A stretch of 64,000 nucleotides of DNA from Voacanga thouarsii. Taxonomy: Eukaryota; Streptophyta; Magnoliopsida; Gentianales; Apocynaceae. The position numbers and the translations under genes are program-made. Under the pieces are notes generated by a model. The model ran no database searches and was not told the origin of the DNA. It worked only from the letters and a program-made list of their open reading frames with translations. This document shows positions 1 to 10,750 of the stretch, one piece after another; the first letter of the stretch is position 1, and the number at the start of each line of letters is the position of its first letter. The stretch is from NCBI GenBank assembly GCA_026120185.1, contig JANUWF010001179.1, positions 1,777,501 to 1,841,500 of the forward strand, in the 5' to 3' direction.

Positions 1-177
1 AGTACCCATGGTCTATACCTTACTGTGAAAAACGACTCAACACATAGACCATTACTTGTCATACTTGGACCTTTAAATGTGCAATAATATAAGAAATAAA
101 CTAAATTGAATGAATAAATATTTTATTGCAATATGTTTACAAAAAATACATAGTTTTTGAAGGCATACTTTCCAACA
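1..177 (-). mobile_element. 5' end of a family-B (Angela-like) Copia LTR, cut by the window edge
   Basis: Read on the minus strand from 177, it starts TGTTGGAAAGTATGCC and matches the first ~176 bases of the family-B 3' LTR that starts at 55178 (TGTTGGAAAGTATACC), including the AATAAA-rich stretch and the CACAGTAAGGTATAGAC block. The rest lies beyond the left edge. No polypurine tract adjoins it, so it is a 5' LTR or solo LTR, not a 3' LTR. The bases next to the LTR start read ATAGC on the minus strand. Confidence 0.8.
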
Positions 178-539
178 GCTATAAGATAATCACATAGATA
201 GCTATTTAATGCCAGTGATAGAATGTCACTATAGCAAACGTGCAAGTATTCTTAGACTTAAGATCTCCAAGGTACTTTGTTGGTTGAGTATTGTACTTTG
301 ATTCTAATCTCTAAAGCCAGATCAAGAGCTACCTATGGGATGGATATTGGGTACAATGTGAGGTAAACGAAAGTTGTTGAGAGAGTCAATAAAGGATTAA
401 TCACTCCTAATAGTAGGGATGAATATCTCACGGCCACTTGTTAGAATTACTACTTGTGAAATCATTAGCCAATGTGACTATGTATTGGAAACAGTTCTAA
501 TCGATACACATGTAGAGTTGTAGATTTTTGGTATAAATA
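178..539 (-). mobile_element. probable fragment of another Copia-type LTR
   Basis: No coding signal. On the minus strand the text has the style of Copia LTR interiors (for example a GTGAGATATTCATCC block and a CATAGGTAGCTC block). It adjoins the family-B LTR, which seems to have inserted into it. It may be the same LTR family as 56952-57333, but the two pieces do not overlap, so this cannot be tested inside the window. Confidence 0.35.
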
Positions 540-1437
540 CTAATATATTCGGGCCAAAATGAATATTTATTCTGGAGGAAGTTGGTACTAATTTTGTACT
601 CCAAACTGAATGAGATATTGTATGGTGAAAGGAATTTATTGCACTGTAATTTGTTATTCAAGAGTTCATGTCATGCCACTTAACTTCCTGGACTCTTAGA
701 TGGTCGTGATGTGTTGCTAGATATCGCTCATAATTTGTTAAATATGGGTTTATTAATTGATGAATTAATAAACCAATCCTGATAAGAATTAATAAGTTAA
801 TTCTGAATTATTAAGGATTATTAATCTCAAAGACGTTTGAATTAATTTATATTCGCTACCAATCGATCGGAAAACTTAATAGGCCATACACAATAGAGGA
901 TTAAGTACTCAAGATGTTATTTGATAACATTATGGGGTTAATTGTGAGAAGAAAAAGTTATTGTGATCAAATTATAATTAGTTATAATTTTGGGCTAAAT
1001 TGTGATTGCTAAACTTATGGGTTCTAATTGCAATTTGTGAATTCTAATTTGATTAGAATTCACAAAAATGTGTGTTTCTGCGTTTTTTTCGGGATTACTC
1101 CGGAATGGATGCCGATTACATTTTGAATATAGCAGAGAGAGAATGGCTCTCTCGGGAGGAAAAAAATACCAGAACACACACAACCTTCTTCTCTCTCTCG
1201 TTTTCTTCTGTTCTTAGAAAACAAACCCTAGCCTCATTCACGTTCTCTGCTAGCACACCTTCCTCTGTGTGGACACTGCTAGAGGGAGTTCTATACTTGG
1301 ACTTCAGTGGCGAAGACGTTGTTCACTGGTTAGCCAATTGAAATAATGAGGGTTGTGCTGGATCGCGCCTTCAGCAATCGAAGAATTTTGAATGACAGAG
1401 ACATCCGCTAAGGTATTATGTTTATCTGTCTATTATA
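540..1437 (+). mobile_element. probable plus-strand LTR fragment, interrupted by the solo LTR at 1443
   Basis: Non-coding; the short open frames here show no recognisable domain. The order of a long AT-rich part, a CT-rich leader near 1180-1210 and a GC-richer end near 1230-1340 resembles the U3-R-U5 layout of a Copia LTR. It continues after the solo LTR (from 3216). No clear TG start or CA end was found. Confidence 0.35.
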
Positions 1438-1442
1438 CATAC

Positions 1443-3210
1443 TATTGGATTGTATGCCCTCTTAGACTAGGTTTCTGATGTAAAATCGAATATTTTAATA
1501 AAAGAATTTATTTTCAAAAATTGTTTGTGAATTTACTTTTTGTTTGTGCACAATTTTCGTTTAGAACAGACACATTGTGTTTAAATAAGTGGACCATGTG
1601 AATGGTGGTCTTTCACACTAAGGTATGGATCGCGGGTTATTTAACACATAAGCTTTTGTTCTTAACCTATTGATGAGACTGGGAATCTCATCATGTTTAG
1701 GTTATTATGTTATGAATTCCAAATGGGGAATGGCTTACCTTTAGCCAGTGAGTAGTCCACTCACTTCATGACATAAGCGTATTTCGAATACGTAGGATAG
1801 GACTTATAGTAGTGGTTTCTAAAAGTACTATAGATAGAAACCTAGACTACTACCACTACAGCGTTGACTAGTACTCTACGACTTGAGTATGAGTTGGTGG
1901 TCTGGCGAAACTGGTAGCATATACTTTGATTTGCTATAGTTGAGGTTCTATCGTAGGGCCAATATACTTATATGTTGGGTATGTGTGACTAGTTAGTTAA
2001 GACAGACTTATACAAGATAGTTTCTGCACTATATCGCCCATTGTGGTTATCCGAATGGTCTAAAATGTCCAGGGCCTTGGGAAACATGACTTGGATGTTT
2101 GCTTTAGGGTAGCTCCCTTGGAAAGCGGAAACACTCCAGGAAGTCGTGGATCATTGGACTAGAAGCCTAAGGATGGTAGATGTCATTTAGAGGGGTGTTA
2201 GTACACTTCTTCCTCTCTAAATGCACCTCTCTAAATGTACGGCGATGTGTAGAGGGGTATTTTAGTCATTTCACCTGTAGGTCGGAGACTTTGCTAACGT
2301 AACATTATCCTTGGGGTCAATATTTCCTTATGGTGATATTAGGAAATATTTAAAATGCAAAATATAGATATTTTTATGGCAAGGGTATTTTGGTCATTTT
2401 AGTAGCCAAAGCGGTGTGTCTTTTAGTCCCCAGTATAGACCGTGAGTCCTAATTAAATACGGGTTAAAGAATTAATTTTAAATTAAATAGAATTTATTTT
2501 ATTTAAGTAGCCTGATTTAATTATTGGGCTAGAATAAAATAAAGGTCCATGGAGAGAGAGAATTAATTAAATTAGTTTGGTGGGTTAATTAATTATTTAG
2601 GGCTTTGGCCCAGTTTGAATAATTAAAGATTAACATGGGACTAAACTAATATAGGCTTAATTAATTGGACTGGTTTATTTGGGCTGAAAAATTAATTATT
2701 TATTAATTGGGCCATTTATTTGGTTTTAGTTAGAATAATTAATTAAGCCTAAAAAGGTTAAACTAAGAGTCCAATGGCCCAATCCAATTTAACCTAGGGT
2801 TTTATTTAGGTTAAACAGGAGAAAAAAAAATAACGTGGTTTTTCCAATCTTCCTCTCTGTGAAAAATACCAGACGTTTTTTCCTCTCCCTCTCCAGAAAA
2901 TATTCTTTGGCCCCTAGGTTGTTTCACCAAAACAATATTAGGCAAGCCATATACTGGAAGATCAAAAGCTAGGCGTTCATGTACATGCAAAGACGAAGTA
3001 GAAGGCTTGCAGGAATTGCACCAGAAGTTTCCACGAGCGTGCCTACCCCAGTTCCGCATATTCCAGTTCAATCAATTTTGAGAACAAGAAGAAGAGGTAA
3101 TGAGAAAATATTCCCCCCCCCCACCTTTTCTTCTTCACACAGGAGTGTTGCGTTTTTTGTTGTTCCTTGGCTGTCTTTTTGGCTATGTTTCGCTTGCAAT
3201 TTTATCTTCA
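1443..3210 (+). mobile_element. solo LTR, family A (Angela/BARE-like Copia)
   Basis: Starts TATTGGATTGTATGCC (canonical TGTTGG with G to A) and ends ATCTTCA. It is flanked by a perfect 5-bp TSD, CATAC, at 1438-1442 and 3211-3215. Length 1768 bp fits the LTRs of element A (1763 and 1775 bp). The shared order includes the CATGTGAATGGTGGTCTTTCACA block and the AAGATCAAAAGC block. No internal sequence is present, so this is the product of LTR-LTR recombination. Confidence 0.9.
2985..3096 (+). CDS. LTR-encoded basic leader exon (solo LTR copy 1)
   Basis: Open frame starting M-Q-R-R-S-R-R-L-A-G, 37 codons plus one base, ending at GTAATG (3097), which reads as a splice donor in phase 1. The same N-terminal pattern and phase occur at 32419, 37102, 46713 and 54209 in related LTRs. 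In complete elements an acceptor lies two bases before the gag ATG, so the exon could be spliced in frame to Gag. This copy is in a solo LTR and has no gag. The function of the Arg-rich peptide is unknown; nucleic-acid binding or nuclear import are guesses. Confidence 0.5.
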
Positions 3211-3215
3211 CATAC

Positions 3216-4030
3216 ATGCGGTCCTCTTGACTAGAATCCTTTTAATTTCGTTGTGTAATGCATATGTAAGGGTTCTAAAAATATTGCCTATTATTTCCTC
3301 TGTGTTACATGGTTTTTTAATTGATTAAACTTGGAAGTTTTGCTGGCCCAAATGGCATTAAGAATAGTGGACAAATAGATCAAGTGTCTACAATGTCCTG
3401 CAACACCAACTTTCCTAATGAAATTTCATTAGCTTAATTCTCAGCAAGTCTTTTGAAAAGTACAACTGGAGAGAGTGAGGATGGGTGAGTGAACTATGAT
3501 TGTACAACTTGGTCCAATGACAAAGAATTGGAGATCTGTGAGAGTGACGAAGGGTGAGTGAACTGTAAACCGAAGAAGAACATACCAAAGATCTAATCTG
3601 TGGTGAATTTGGCGATTTATGCATAATCTGTAGCTCCAATCCAAAGATCCAACAACAACCCAGGTTGCAGATTGAGGTCCTTGGCCAGAAGTCAGTCTTT
3701 CGTTGCTGAAGAATGCCGAAGATTTTGCTGAAGTCAGTCTTTACTGAAGTTAGTCTCGACACGCCAGCTACCATCTCTCTCTCAACACACCATAAGTTAG
3801 TCTTTGCCGAGAGTCTACCAAGAACTCCTGGAGTGAGTGTGTGCAAGTGATTTTCAAGTGGAATAATGGAAACCAAGCTGCCAGCAGCTTTGTAGCAAGG
3901 AAAGGAGAAAAGACTTTAGAGAGAGAGAGGCGGTATGGTAGCTGGCTAGGGATAGGGTTTCTGGGAGAATGGGTTGTGCAAAAAATTAGAGGGGTTCTTC
4001 ATGGGATGAAAAAAAGTAATTAAAAAATAA
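3216..4030. other. no gene recognised
   Basis: The first part probably continues the LTR fragment seen before 1443. Open frames on both strands between 3415 and 4023 overlap each other and have no recognisable domain. A poly-C run lies near 3113 inside the preceding solo LTR. Confidence 0.4.
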
Positions 4031-4035
4031 ATGGA

Positions 4036-4213
4036 TTTGCGAGTTGAAATGGGTTGAAATAGGTTAAAACTGTTTATGACCTGAACCCGTTTAATGTTAA
4101 ACGGGTCAACCCGTTTCTACTAGAACCTATAAAACTCTAACCCTTACCTGCTATAACTGTATCGTTTTTGAGTTGGGTTGATATGTTATGTTCAATATTA
4201 CCACCCCTAAAGG
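4036..4213. repeat. palindrome-containing repeat, possibly the end of a hAT-type non-autonomous element
   Basis: A perfect inverted repeat with 10-bp arms (ACCCGTTTAA, TG loop, TTAAACGGGT) lies at 4085-4106, surrounded by several GGGTTGA/TCAACCC words. The right edge read on the minus strand is TAGGGGTGGTAAT, like hAT terminal inverted repeats. No matching left terminus or 8-bp TSD was found, so the class is uncertain. It abuts the viral RT remnant. Confidence 0.35.
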
Positions 4214-4888
4214 AAGAGGCTATTTAAGTCTGTCATGTAGATGTTTGATAAGGTTGCTCAATCCTGAAATAAACTCAGAAACATAATTTAAACAATCTAA
4301 AAATCTTTGAAACTGAGTCCGATCAAGAATTTGATTTGGAAATTTATCAGAAAATTGAATAGATTTTTGATACTCTTTGGAATTCTGAAAGAGTATTTTT
4401 TTTTTTTTAATCCAAATAGCATAACATTCTATTCGTACTAGCCAAATGGAACTGTAAAAGCCATTTTGTATCGATCTCTCGAATTAATTTGAATTTGCCA
4501 AAATCCTGATTTCAAATCAAATTTTGAAAACAATAAAGCAAAATGTAATCTGTTTAGCAAATATTTTTTGTTAGGAATAGGATACCTAATCCACCGAAAG
4601 GCTAAATTGAGTGGCTTGTAATGGATTACAAGACGAGGAACTCCACGCTCAATTTTAGCATTTTTGTTAATATAGAATGCCACACAACTCCAGGGTGAAG
4701 TGCTTGGAGAAATGAGATCATTGATCTTATTTTGGCAATGGGCTGTAAGCTCATAGTTCATTTGAATAGGACGGGCCTTGGTTAGTATTGATTTTTCATC
4801 AAAGTCAGGCTCATAAGGGAGTCGGATAATATATTATTTTCTATTCCAGAATGCTAAAGGAAGATCAGAATAGAGTTGGATCTGGAAT
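4214..4888 (-). pseudogene. endogenous caulimovirid-like reverse transcriptase fragment (broken)
   Basis: Minus-strand reading gives a reverse transcriptase of plant pararetrovirus (Caulimoviridae) type rather than Copia or Gypsy type. Visible motifs, in order, are KARPIQMN, STSPWSC, RGVPRLVI, YPIPNKK and SKFDLKSGFWQI, then the PFG start of the next motif. The longest uninterrupted part is 4438-4761. Upstream and downstream parts continue in other frames, with stops and a poly-T tract near 4388. The catalytic YxDD region was not found. It joins an RNase H piece of opposite orientation near 4888. It is a relic and cannot express a whole polyprotein. Confidence 0.8.
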
Positions 4889-5283
4889 CTGCCCCAAAAA
4901 TTGTTGAGACTGATGCCTCCAATATTGGTTATTGTGCCATCCTCAAACAAGTCAAAAATAGCAAAGAATATATTATGACTTTTGCATCAAAACATTGGAA
5001 TAGTTCTCAGCAGAACTATCCTACTATTAAAAAATAAATTTTAGCAATTGTTTTTATGCATTTCCAAATTTCGAGCTAATTTATTAAATTAGAAATTTTT
5101 ACTTTGCATTGATTGCAAAGCTGCAAAATATGTCTTGCAAAAAGATCTCAAAACCTTGCCTTGAAATAGATATTTGCTATGTGGCAAACTATTTTATCTA
5201 TTTTTGACTTTGATATAGAATATATCAAAGGATCTTCAAACTCTATTCCTGATATTTAAACTCGAGAATTTCTTCAAGGAGAA
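4889..5283 (+). pseudogene. endogenous caulimovirid-like RNase H fragment (broken)
   Basis: Plus-strand reading begins with an ETDAS-type RNase H motif followed by a YIMTFASKHWN-like block, and ends with DFDIEYIKGSSNSIPD followed by a TREFLQG motif, the usual end of a caulimovirid RNase H domain. At least four stop codons lie between. The piece is head to head with the RT fragment on its left, although in a virus RNase H follows RT on the same strand, so an inversion or a joining of separate fragments has occurred. No movement protein, coat protein or tRNA-Met primer site was recognised nearby. Confidence 0.75.
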
Positions 5284-5704
5284 AGGTACGGGAAATTAAC
5301 AGAGGGAGTAAAGGTGCATACGAAATGCACAAAAAGTATAAAAAATTAAAGAAATAATTAAATGAAAGAGGTGGCTTAGCCGACCATATGCAGAAGTAAA
5401 ACAGAGATAAAGGATACAATATATGTATTACAGTAAAGTAATATTACAAACGGAAACTGAAATACATATAAATTAAAAGTTAGAAGGGAATTCTAATCGA
5501 GGGAGACTTGAGGGTTCAACCTTAGAACTTGTGTAACTAAGCTTATGGTTGAATGAGAATGGGATGGCTATTTATAGATAAAATAACCGTGTTACTACAG
5601 TAGCCCGCTACAGTGTATAGTATAAACAGTAACATGTGAAAAGCCGCTACAGTATACTGTTGAAAACAATAACACGTGAAAAGTGCTACAATACTGCTAC
5701 AATG
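5284..5704. other. non-coding stretch with GCTACAGTA repeats
   Basis: No reading frame of note. Between 5596 and 5700 the word GCTACA(G/A)T recurs about five times. It may be viral intergenic DNA, transposon subterminal repeats, or both. A TATA-like site reads on the minus strand at 5568. Confidence 0.4.
5568..5577 (-). promoter_or_regulatory. TATA-box-like site
   Basis: Minus strand reads CTATAAATAG, a near-perfect plant TATA box. The GCTACAGTA repeats lie upstream on the minus strand and a CT/CA-rich leader-like stretch follows. It points the same way as the viral RT piece and opposite to the RNase H piece. No gene lies directly downstream, so activity is unproven. Confidence 0.35.
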
Positions 5705-5771
5705 ACCTATGTAAGTAGCGATGGATTAGCGATGGAATTGTACATCACTAAATTGGACATTTCTTGTAGTG
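5705..5771. mobile_element. one terminus of a CACTA (En/Spm-type) DNA transposon
   Basis: The minus strand from 5771 reads CACTACAAGAAATGTCC, the typical CACTA terminal repeat. Subterminal repeats of the CCATCGCTAATCCATCGCTA type follow. The element lies to the left of 5771. No opposite CACTACAAG terminus was seen in the window, so the element is truncated. Confidence 0.65.
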
Positions 5772-5803
5772 GATAGAACTAGACACCCTAGAGAAAATAA
5801 GCT

Positions 5804-6267
5804 GACTCACTTATAAGAAGTGATAGATATAAATAGAGAAATCGAAATTCATAAAAATAATTATATCAATCTATTAAATTCTAGAAGATTATATCATGTA
5901 AGATGGTTACAATCTCATATAAGTTTATAGAAGCACTGCTGATATAACAATAGCCATCCCCTAGAATGCCTTTAACACCTTCTCCGATAGCTTCACGACG
6001 AAATGAGTAGTTTAGCTCTTTTACCTATAGCTACTAAGGACGTGTGGTGAATAACTATGGAGGTTTTCTTCACTATTCCTTTACTCTTTGTTCCTATAAA
6101 TTTAGACACTAAATATTACCAGAGATAAGTGTTTACAAAGAGAAGTTATATTCATAGTGTAGTGGGGGATGCTAACAAGAAATTGTTATGCCTTCTCTAT
6201 TGATTGTGGTTCGCGGTGCTCAACATGTTTGACACTTACGATATATACACTATCAAAATTAGTTTGA
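5804..6267 (+). repeat. 464-bp direct duplication, unit 1
   Basis: Starts GACTCACTTATAAGAAG; the same start recurs at 6268, exactly 464 bp on, so the units are adjacent. It is AT-rich and non-coding, with a block beginning AACAATAGCCATCCCC near 5946. Its class is unknown and no terminal repeats were identified. Confidence 0.8.
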
Positions 6268-9200
6268 GACTCACTTATAAGAAGTAATAGATATAAATAG
6301 AGAAATTGAAATTTATAAAAAAATAATAATATCAATCTATTAAATTCAAGAAGATTATATCATGTAAGATGGTTTAGAGAAGCACTGCAATAGCCCGTAT
6401 TAAGTCACCTTTAGTATGTGGGGATAGTTATACATGACGTAGCATTTTTATATTTCATTTGGTAAATTGAATTTTTTTCATGAAATATGAGTTTCACGAG
6501 TTTGTTGTTTCATGAATCAAATTGTTCTTGAAGTGGTTGTGTTATTTGAGTTAGTTGAATTTTTATTTTGTTGAGGAGAGTTCATTAGGAAGAGGATGAA
6601 GTAAGTGAGTAGGAATAGTAGATAAAGTTTGGTGTTTAATTCTTGATAAGTTTGAGTTCGAATCCTAGCTACTTCAAATCTTCTCTTTTCTTTTATTTTC
6701 TCCTTCCCTAATTTTTCCTAAGCCTTGGCCGAAATACTCCTAAGGTAGCCGCCACCTTGGAGCCAATTTCCTAAAATTTAGGAGTGTGATTTATCTTGAG
6801 AATTATTTTATAAAATATTTGAAAATAAATTAAAATTGTTATTTCTAATATCTTATCATAATCTTTTAGAGAATTTTAAATATTACTAATCTGGATTTTT
6901 AAAAACTATACCTAAGTAATTTATTAAGAGATAAAATATATGAATTTACATCTTGTTTTATGGTGGTAGTCGCCACACATTAAGGGGATAAGTCTCCATA
7001 TTTTAATTCTCTTCAAATAAAATTTAAAAAGAAAATAAAAGGATAAAAGCTGGATTTTAAATGAAGTAGTTATCTCTTGGATAGGGATTTTCGAAAAATT
7101 GGGGGGAAAAGGAAGAAGGATTTCGGTAGCTTCAAGGGAGAAGGAAATCAGAATTTTATCATGTAAAAATAATTATTTAACAGCTATTTAAATTACTAAA
7201 ATTAATATAAGGAATAAATTAAATTATTTCTTAAATTAATAACCTAATTCCCTCCTATATTTTTCTGGAAAATTCCCTCAAAGTTGCCGCCACACATAGA
7301 GCAATTGTAGCTCAACTAAAACTCTCCAAAACCTAGTTGGGGTTATCCAAGAAAACATTAACCAACTAGGACTTTGTTTTAGCCAAAAAATACCAGAATT
7401 TTCTCTCCAATTCCTCCAGAATTTTAGCCACAATCAGCACCATTCTGCACGAAATTTTCAGCCAAAAACCTCTCTAGTTATCGAGCAAAATACAGCTACA
7501 CAAAGGCTCACTTTTCCTCTCTTATTTTCGCCACTATAGAGACCAAGACCAACCAGAATTCTTCTCTCATTCTGACCGGATTTTTGGCCATCATAAGCAG
7601 CAAAAATACAGCAACAATAACCCCTAAACTACTGACCAGTTTTGGCACCCATAGAAGGACTACAGCTGTCCAACTTTTCTCTTGTGACCAAGAATCCATA
7701 GTAAGGTAGAACTCCTCCAAATACCTAAACACCAAACCCTAGACTTTCTGTCCAGCAAATCATGAAATCCCCTACCTTCTCAGCCCCTAAAAATCACCAA
7801 AAAAACCAGCATTCAACCTGCACAAAAATTCGGCCAGCCTACCCCAAGAACAAAGCCAAAACCGAAACTTTCTACAAGGTAATCGATCTTCAACCCTTCT
7901 ATTCATTTCTTACTCCATTATTTTCTTCTTTTCTCCCTTAAATCACATTCATAAGGGACTGATTTTATTCATTTCTTGGTGAGTCTCCATCAAGGACATC
8001 TAGGTGGACCAATCTCTTCAACTATCAATTGAACTCAAACTAGTCATTAAGGAATTGTCGTGTTTTAAGTCTAGATCGCTAAGAGGTAATCAAGATCCTA
8101 TCTTTATTGATTTACAAGACATTAATCTTTAGTGTATTAACTTATGAATGCTTATGGAGTCGAGCATGGAAGTATGAATGAACTAGTAGGATGAATATAT
8201 TGACATAAATCATAGACAAAGCATGTATGAGATAGGACATTGATGTATTTTATCATGATGAATTTAGATCAATTATAAGTTGGCAAAGATGAGATCTTTT
8301 AATGTTTATGGGGCTGTTTATGATGATTTTATGCTAGTTGAATATAAGAGTTGTCATATGGTGAATTGATTTGGATAAATGCATGGATATGATCAGTAGA
8401 ATGGCAAAGGGAAGTTGTATATGTGATCTAATGAATTAAATCATCTAGATATCATGGATGAACTAGGTGATTAGCAAGATTATGAGAATTTATGTTGCAT
8501 GAAATAGTAGATGGAATTATTGGATCCTAATTATAGAATTATTTGCTCTAGATAAGGAAGGAGTGGAAGTAAAGGCCATCAATTGAATTGGGTCTAGCTG
8601 TTGATTTATCCAAGTAAGTCCCTGCATAACCGTTTTGATAAATGTTACATGTTTGCAAGTAATTTTTACAATGTTATTTGGAATTGATATCAATATGATA
8701 TTTTAACAAGAGGATTAAAATGTTGGCTAAACAAGATGCGTTACACTGTATTTTGATACTTGGGTTGGAAACGTGGATGTTTTACTTTCTAAATGAGTTT
8801 ATCAAATTTCAACTATTCAAACTCCAAATCAATTTCTTACACTATCTCTAAACAATTTGGAAATGCTATTACAAAAAAATCACGTTTTGCAATCAAGCTA
8901 ATAAAAGACTTTCAAAAAAGAAAAAAATGATTCTGCCCCTAAATGGGGAGAGTTGAGTACTCAACGGGGGTAGGCTAGTAGTACTAGTTTTGAAGAGTAA
9001 GAGTGAGTCTTTTGGCAAGAGGCCACCTCTAGAAGATAAACTTAACTTGGAGAGGTGACAATACTACATAGTCAGGCCATCCGAGCTAGCATATTGGTTC
9101 ATGTGAATATTATTGATCCAGATTGGACAACTGGAGAGTTAGGTGTAGAGATGAAGGAGTATCTCACCTAGTGATAGGATCCCCCACTGCCCATTGTTGA

Positions 9201-10109
9201 AAGAATTCATTGGGACGCTGTCATGGTGATAACCATGATATGGATTATGATATTATTGTTTGGATTATTTGCTAATCTCTACCTAATGAATTATGAATAT
9301 GATGAAATGATGATTTCTTGTGAACGATTTTGGATTCATTGAACAAAACTCCTTTGTATAACTATTATTGATGAAATTGACTTACAAACACGATTTTGTG
9401 ATTTTGATAAACCTGCATGCCGAAAATGGTTATAATTGACACTTACACACACGGGACTTACTGAAATGCCAATCTCACACCTTTTATAACATAATTTTAG
9501 GGGGAGTGCTTATATTGAACAGGTCGAAGGAATAAGCGATGATCACCATTTGTTTATTTTATTTTAACTTGTATTTATTTCAAGTGATGTTCATTAGTTT
9601 TGTTCTCTCGGATTTGTATAAGTATTTCCCTCGGATGTAATAAGAGTATTTTGTTAATTTATTTAGTTGGATTTTTTTTCCTATTATTTATCAGTTGCAC
9701 CTCGTTATAAAAATCCCTAGTCCTCTGGACGGGGTGACATCCCACCCTATCTAGGTACATAGGTTGTGGGGTGTTATAAGCACAACTGATAGTAACAATA
9801 GCCATCCCCTGAAATACCTTTAACACCTTCTCCGATAGCTTCACGATGAAATGAGTATTTTAGCTCTTTTACCTATGGCTACTAAAGATGTGTGGTGAAT
9901 AACTATGGAGGTTTTCTTCACTATTCTCTTACTCTTTGTTACTATAAATTTAGACACTAAATATTACTAGAGAAGTATTTACTAAGAAAAGTTATATGCA
10001 TAGTGTAGTGAGGGATGCTCACAGGAAATTGTTATGCCTTCTCTAATGATCATGGTTCGTGGTGCTCAACAAGTTTGAGACTTACGATATATATACTATC
10101 AAAATTAGC
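6268..10109 (+). repeat. 464-bp direct duplication, unit 2, split by a solo LTR
   Basis: 6268-6385 and 9779-10109 together reproduce unit 1 in order. The solo LTR at 6386-9778 interrupts it. Divergence from unit 1 is modest (scattered substitutions and a few small deletions), so the duplication predates the LTR insertion. Confidence 0.8.
6386..9778 (+). mobile_element. solo LTR, Tekay/Del-like Gypsy (copy 1)
   Basis: Starts TGCAATAGCCCG and ends GGGGTGTTATA, decayed forms of the TGTAATACCCC...GGGGTGTTACA termini of the copy at 58333. A perfect 5-bp TSD, AGCAC, lies at 6381-6385 and 9779-9783. Length is 3393 bp. It shares with three other copies a B-box-like GAGTTCGAATCC (6654-6665), the GTAAGTCCCTGCATAA block (8614), the palindrome TTGAGTACTCAA (8953-8964) and the GACGGGGTGACATCC end block. 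Open frames inside (for example 7508-7735, minus) match nothing known. The lineage is inferred from LTR termini and length only. Confidence 0.75.
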
Positions 10110-10164
10110 TTCTTCTGTACAAAAGTGGTGATTATTTACCAAGACCATGTTACACTTCATCAAA

Positions 10165-10733
10165 CCTATACAAAAGATTCTATAGTAGAATTCCAACGGC
10201 TAGAAAATGACTAATTTTTCACTGTTATATTTGCTAGACTTTTGGACTTAAGTTTTAGACGATGGTGCATCAAAAATATAAGTCCAAAAGGGCACTTTTT
10301 CAGGCAGAATCGATTTGACACTGTTTGCAGGATTTTTGAAGAAACTTTTGGGTGCAGGGTCACCCAAATTACTTAATCCAAAATTTTGAGGACTTAAAAA
10401 TTTGAAATCTTTTTATTTTAGTGCTTCAAGATGGAATTAAATTGAATCATAAGGTAAAGAAGATTTCGGAATTTATACAGATAATACTTTAACAAGGATT
10501 CCTAATCTAAGGTTCTTCCATAATAAATTCTTGGTATGCAGTCTCTTAGGCTTGCTCTTCTATTTGATCACCCATTCTTGTATTCTATTACTCAAGAGTT
10601 GCTTAACAATCTTATTTGCACACCTTGGAAGAATTGGGGTCAAACATGTCCTATAATATGTAGATCACATAATTTAGTCCTCATCAATGTTTGTCATAAG
10701 TCAAAACACAGGAGAACACCCTTAGGGCTAATA
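10165..10733 (-). mobile_element. SIRE-like 3' LTR, truncated
   Basis: Matches 26165-26720 of the 5' LTR nearly base for base in order (ATTCCAACGGC block, TTTTGGACTTAAG block, TTAGGGCTAA end). About 700 bp of the distal LTR is missing at the left; 10110-10164 is of unknown origin. The LTR start reads TATTAGCCC instead of TGTTAGCCC. Confidence 0.85.
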
Positions 10734-10750
10734 ATCTCCCCTTTTTTGAG
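10734..10750 (-). other. polypurine tract of the SIRE-like element
   Basis: Minus strand reads CTCAAAAAAGGGGAGAT directly before the 3' LTR start, preceded by GTTTGTCATCA. This is the position and composition of a plus-strand primer. Confidence 0.85.

Noticed and set aside
1..177. The minus-strand LTR start at the left edge covers almost exactly the ~174 bp missing from the element B 5' LTR, and its flank ATAGC resembles ATAGT after the 3' LTR, suggesting an inversion of the left end of B.
   Set aside because: If inverted, the flanking LTR-like DNA at 178 would have been in the opposite orientation to the LTR fragment at 56952-57333, which does not fit one insertion site. A separate family-B element is simpler.
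3415..3876. A 153-codon minus-strand frame.
   Set aside because: It has no recognisable domain, it overlaps a frame on the other strand, and it has biased codons typical of random open sequence.
6654..6665. tRNA gene, from the B-box-like word GAGTTCGAATCC.
   Set aside because: No acceptor stem, anticodon arm or CCA-end pairing can be found around it; it is only a promoter-like word in an LTR.
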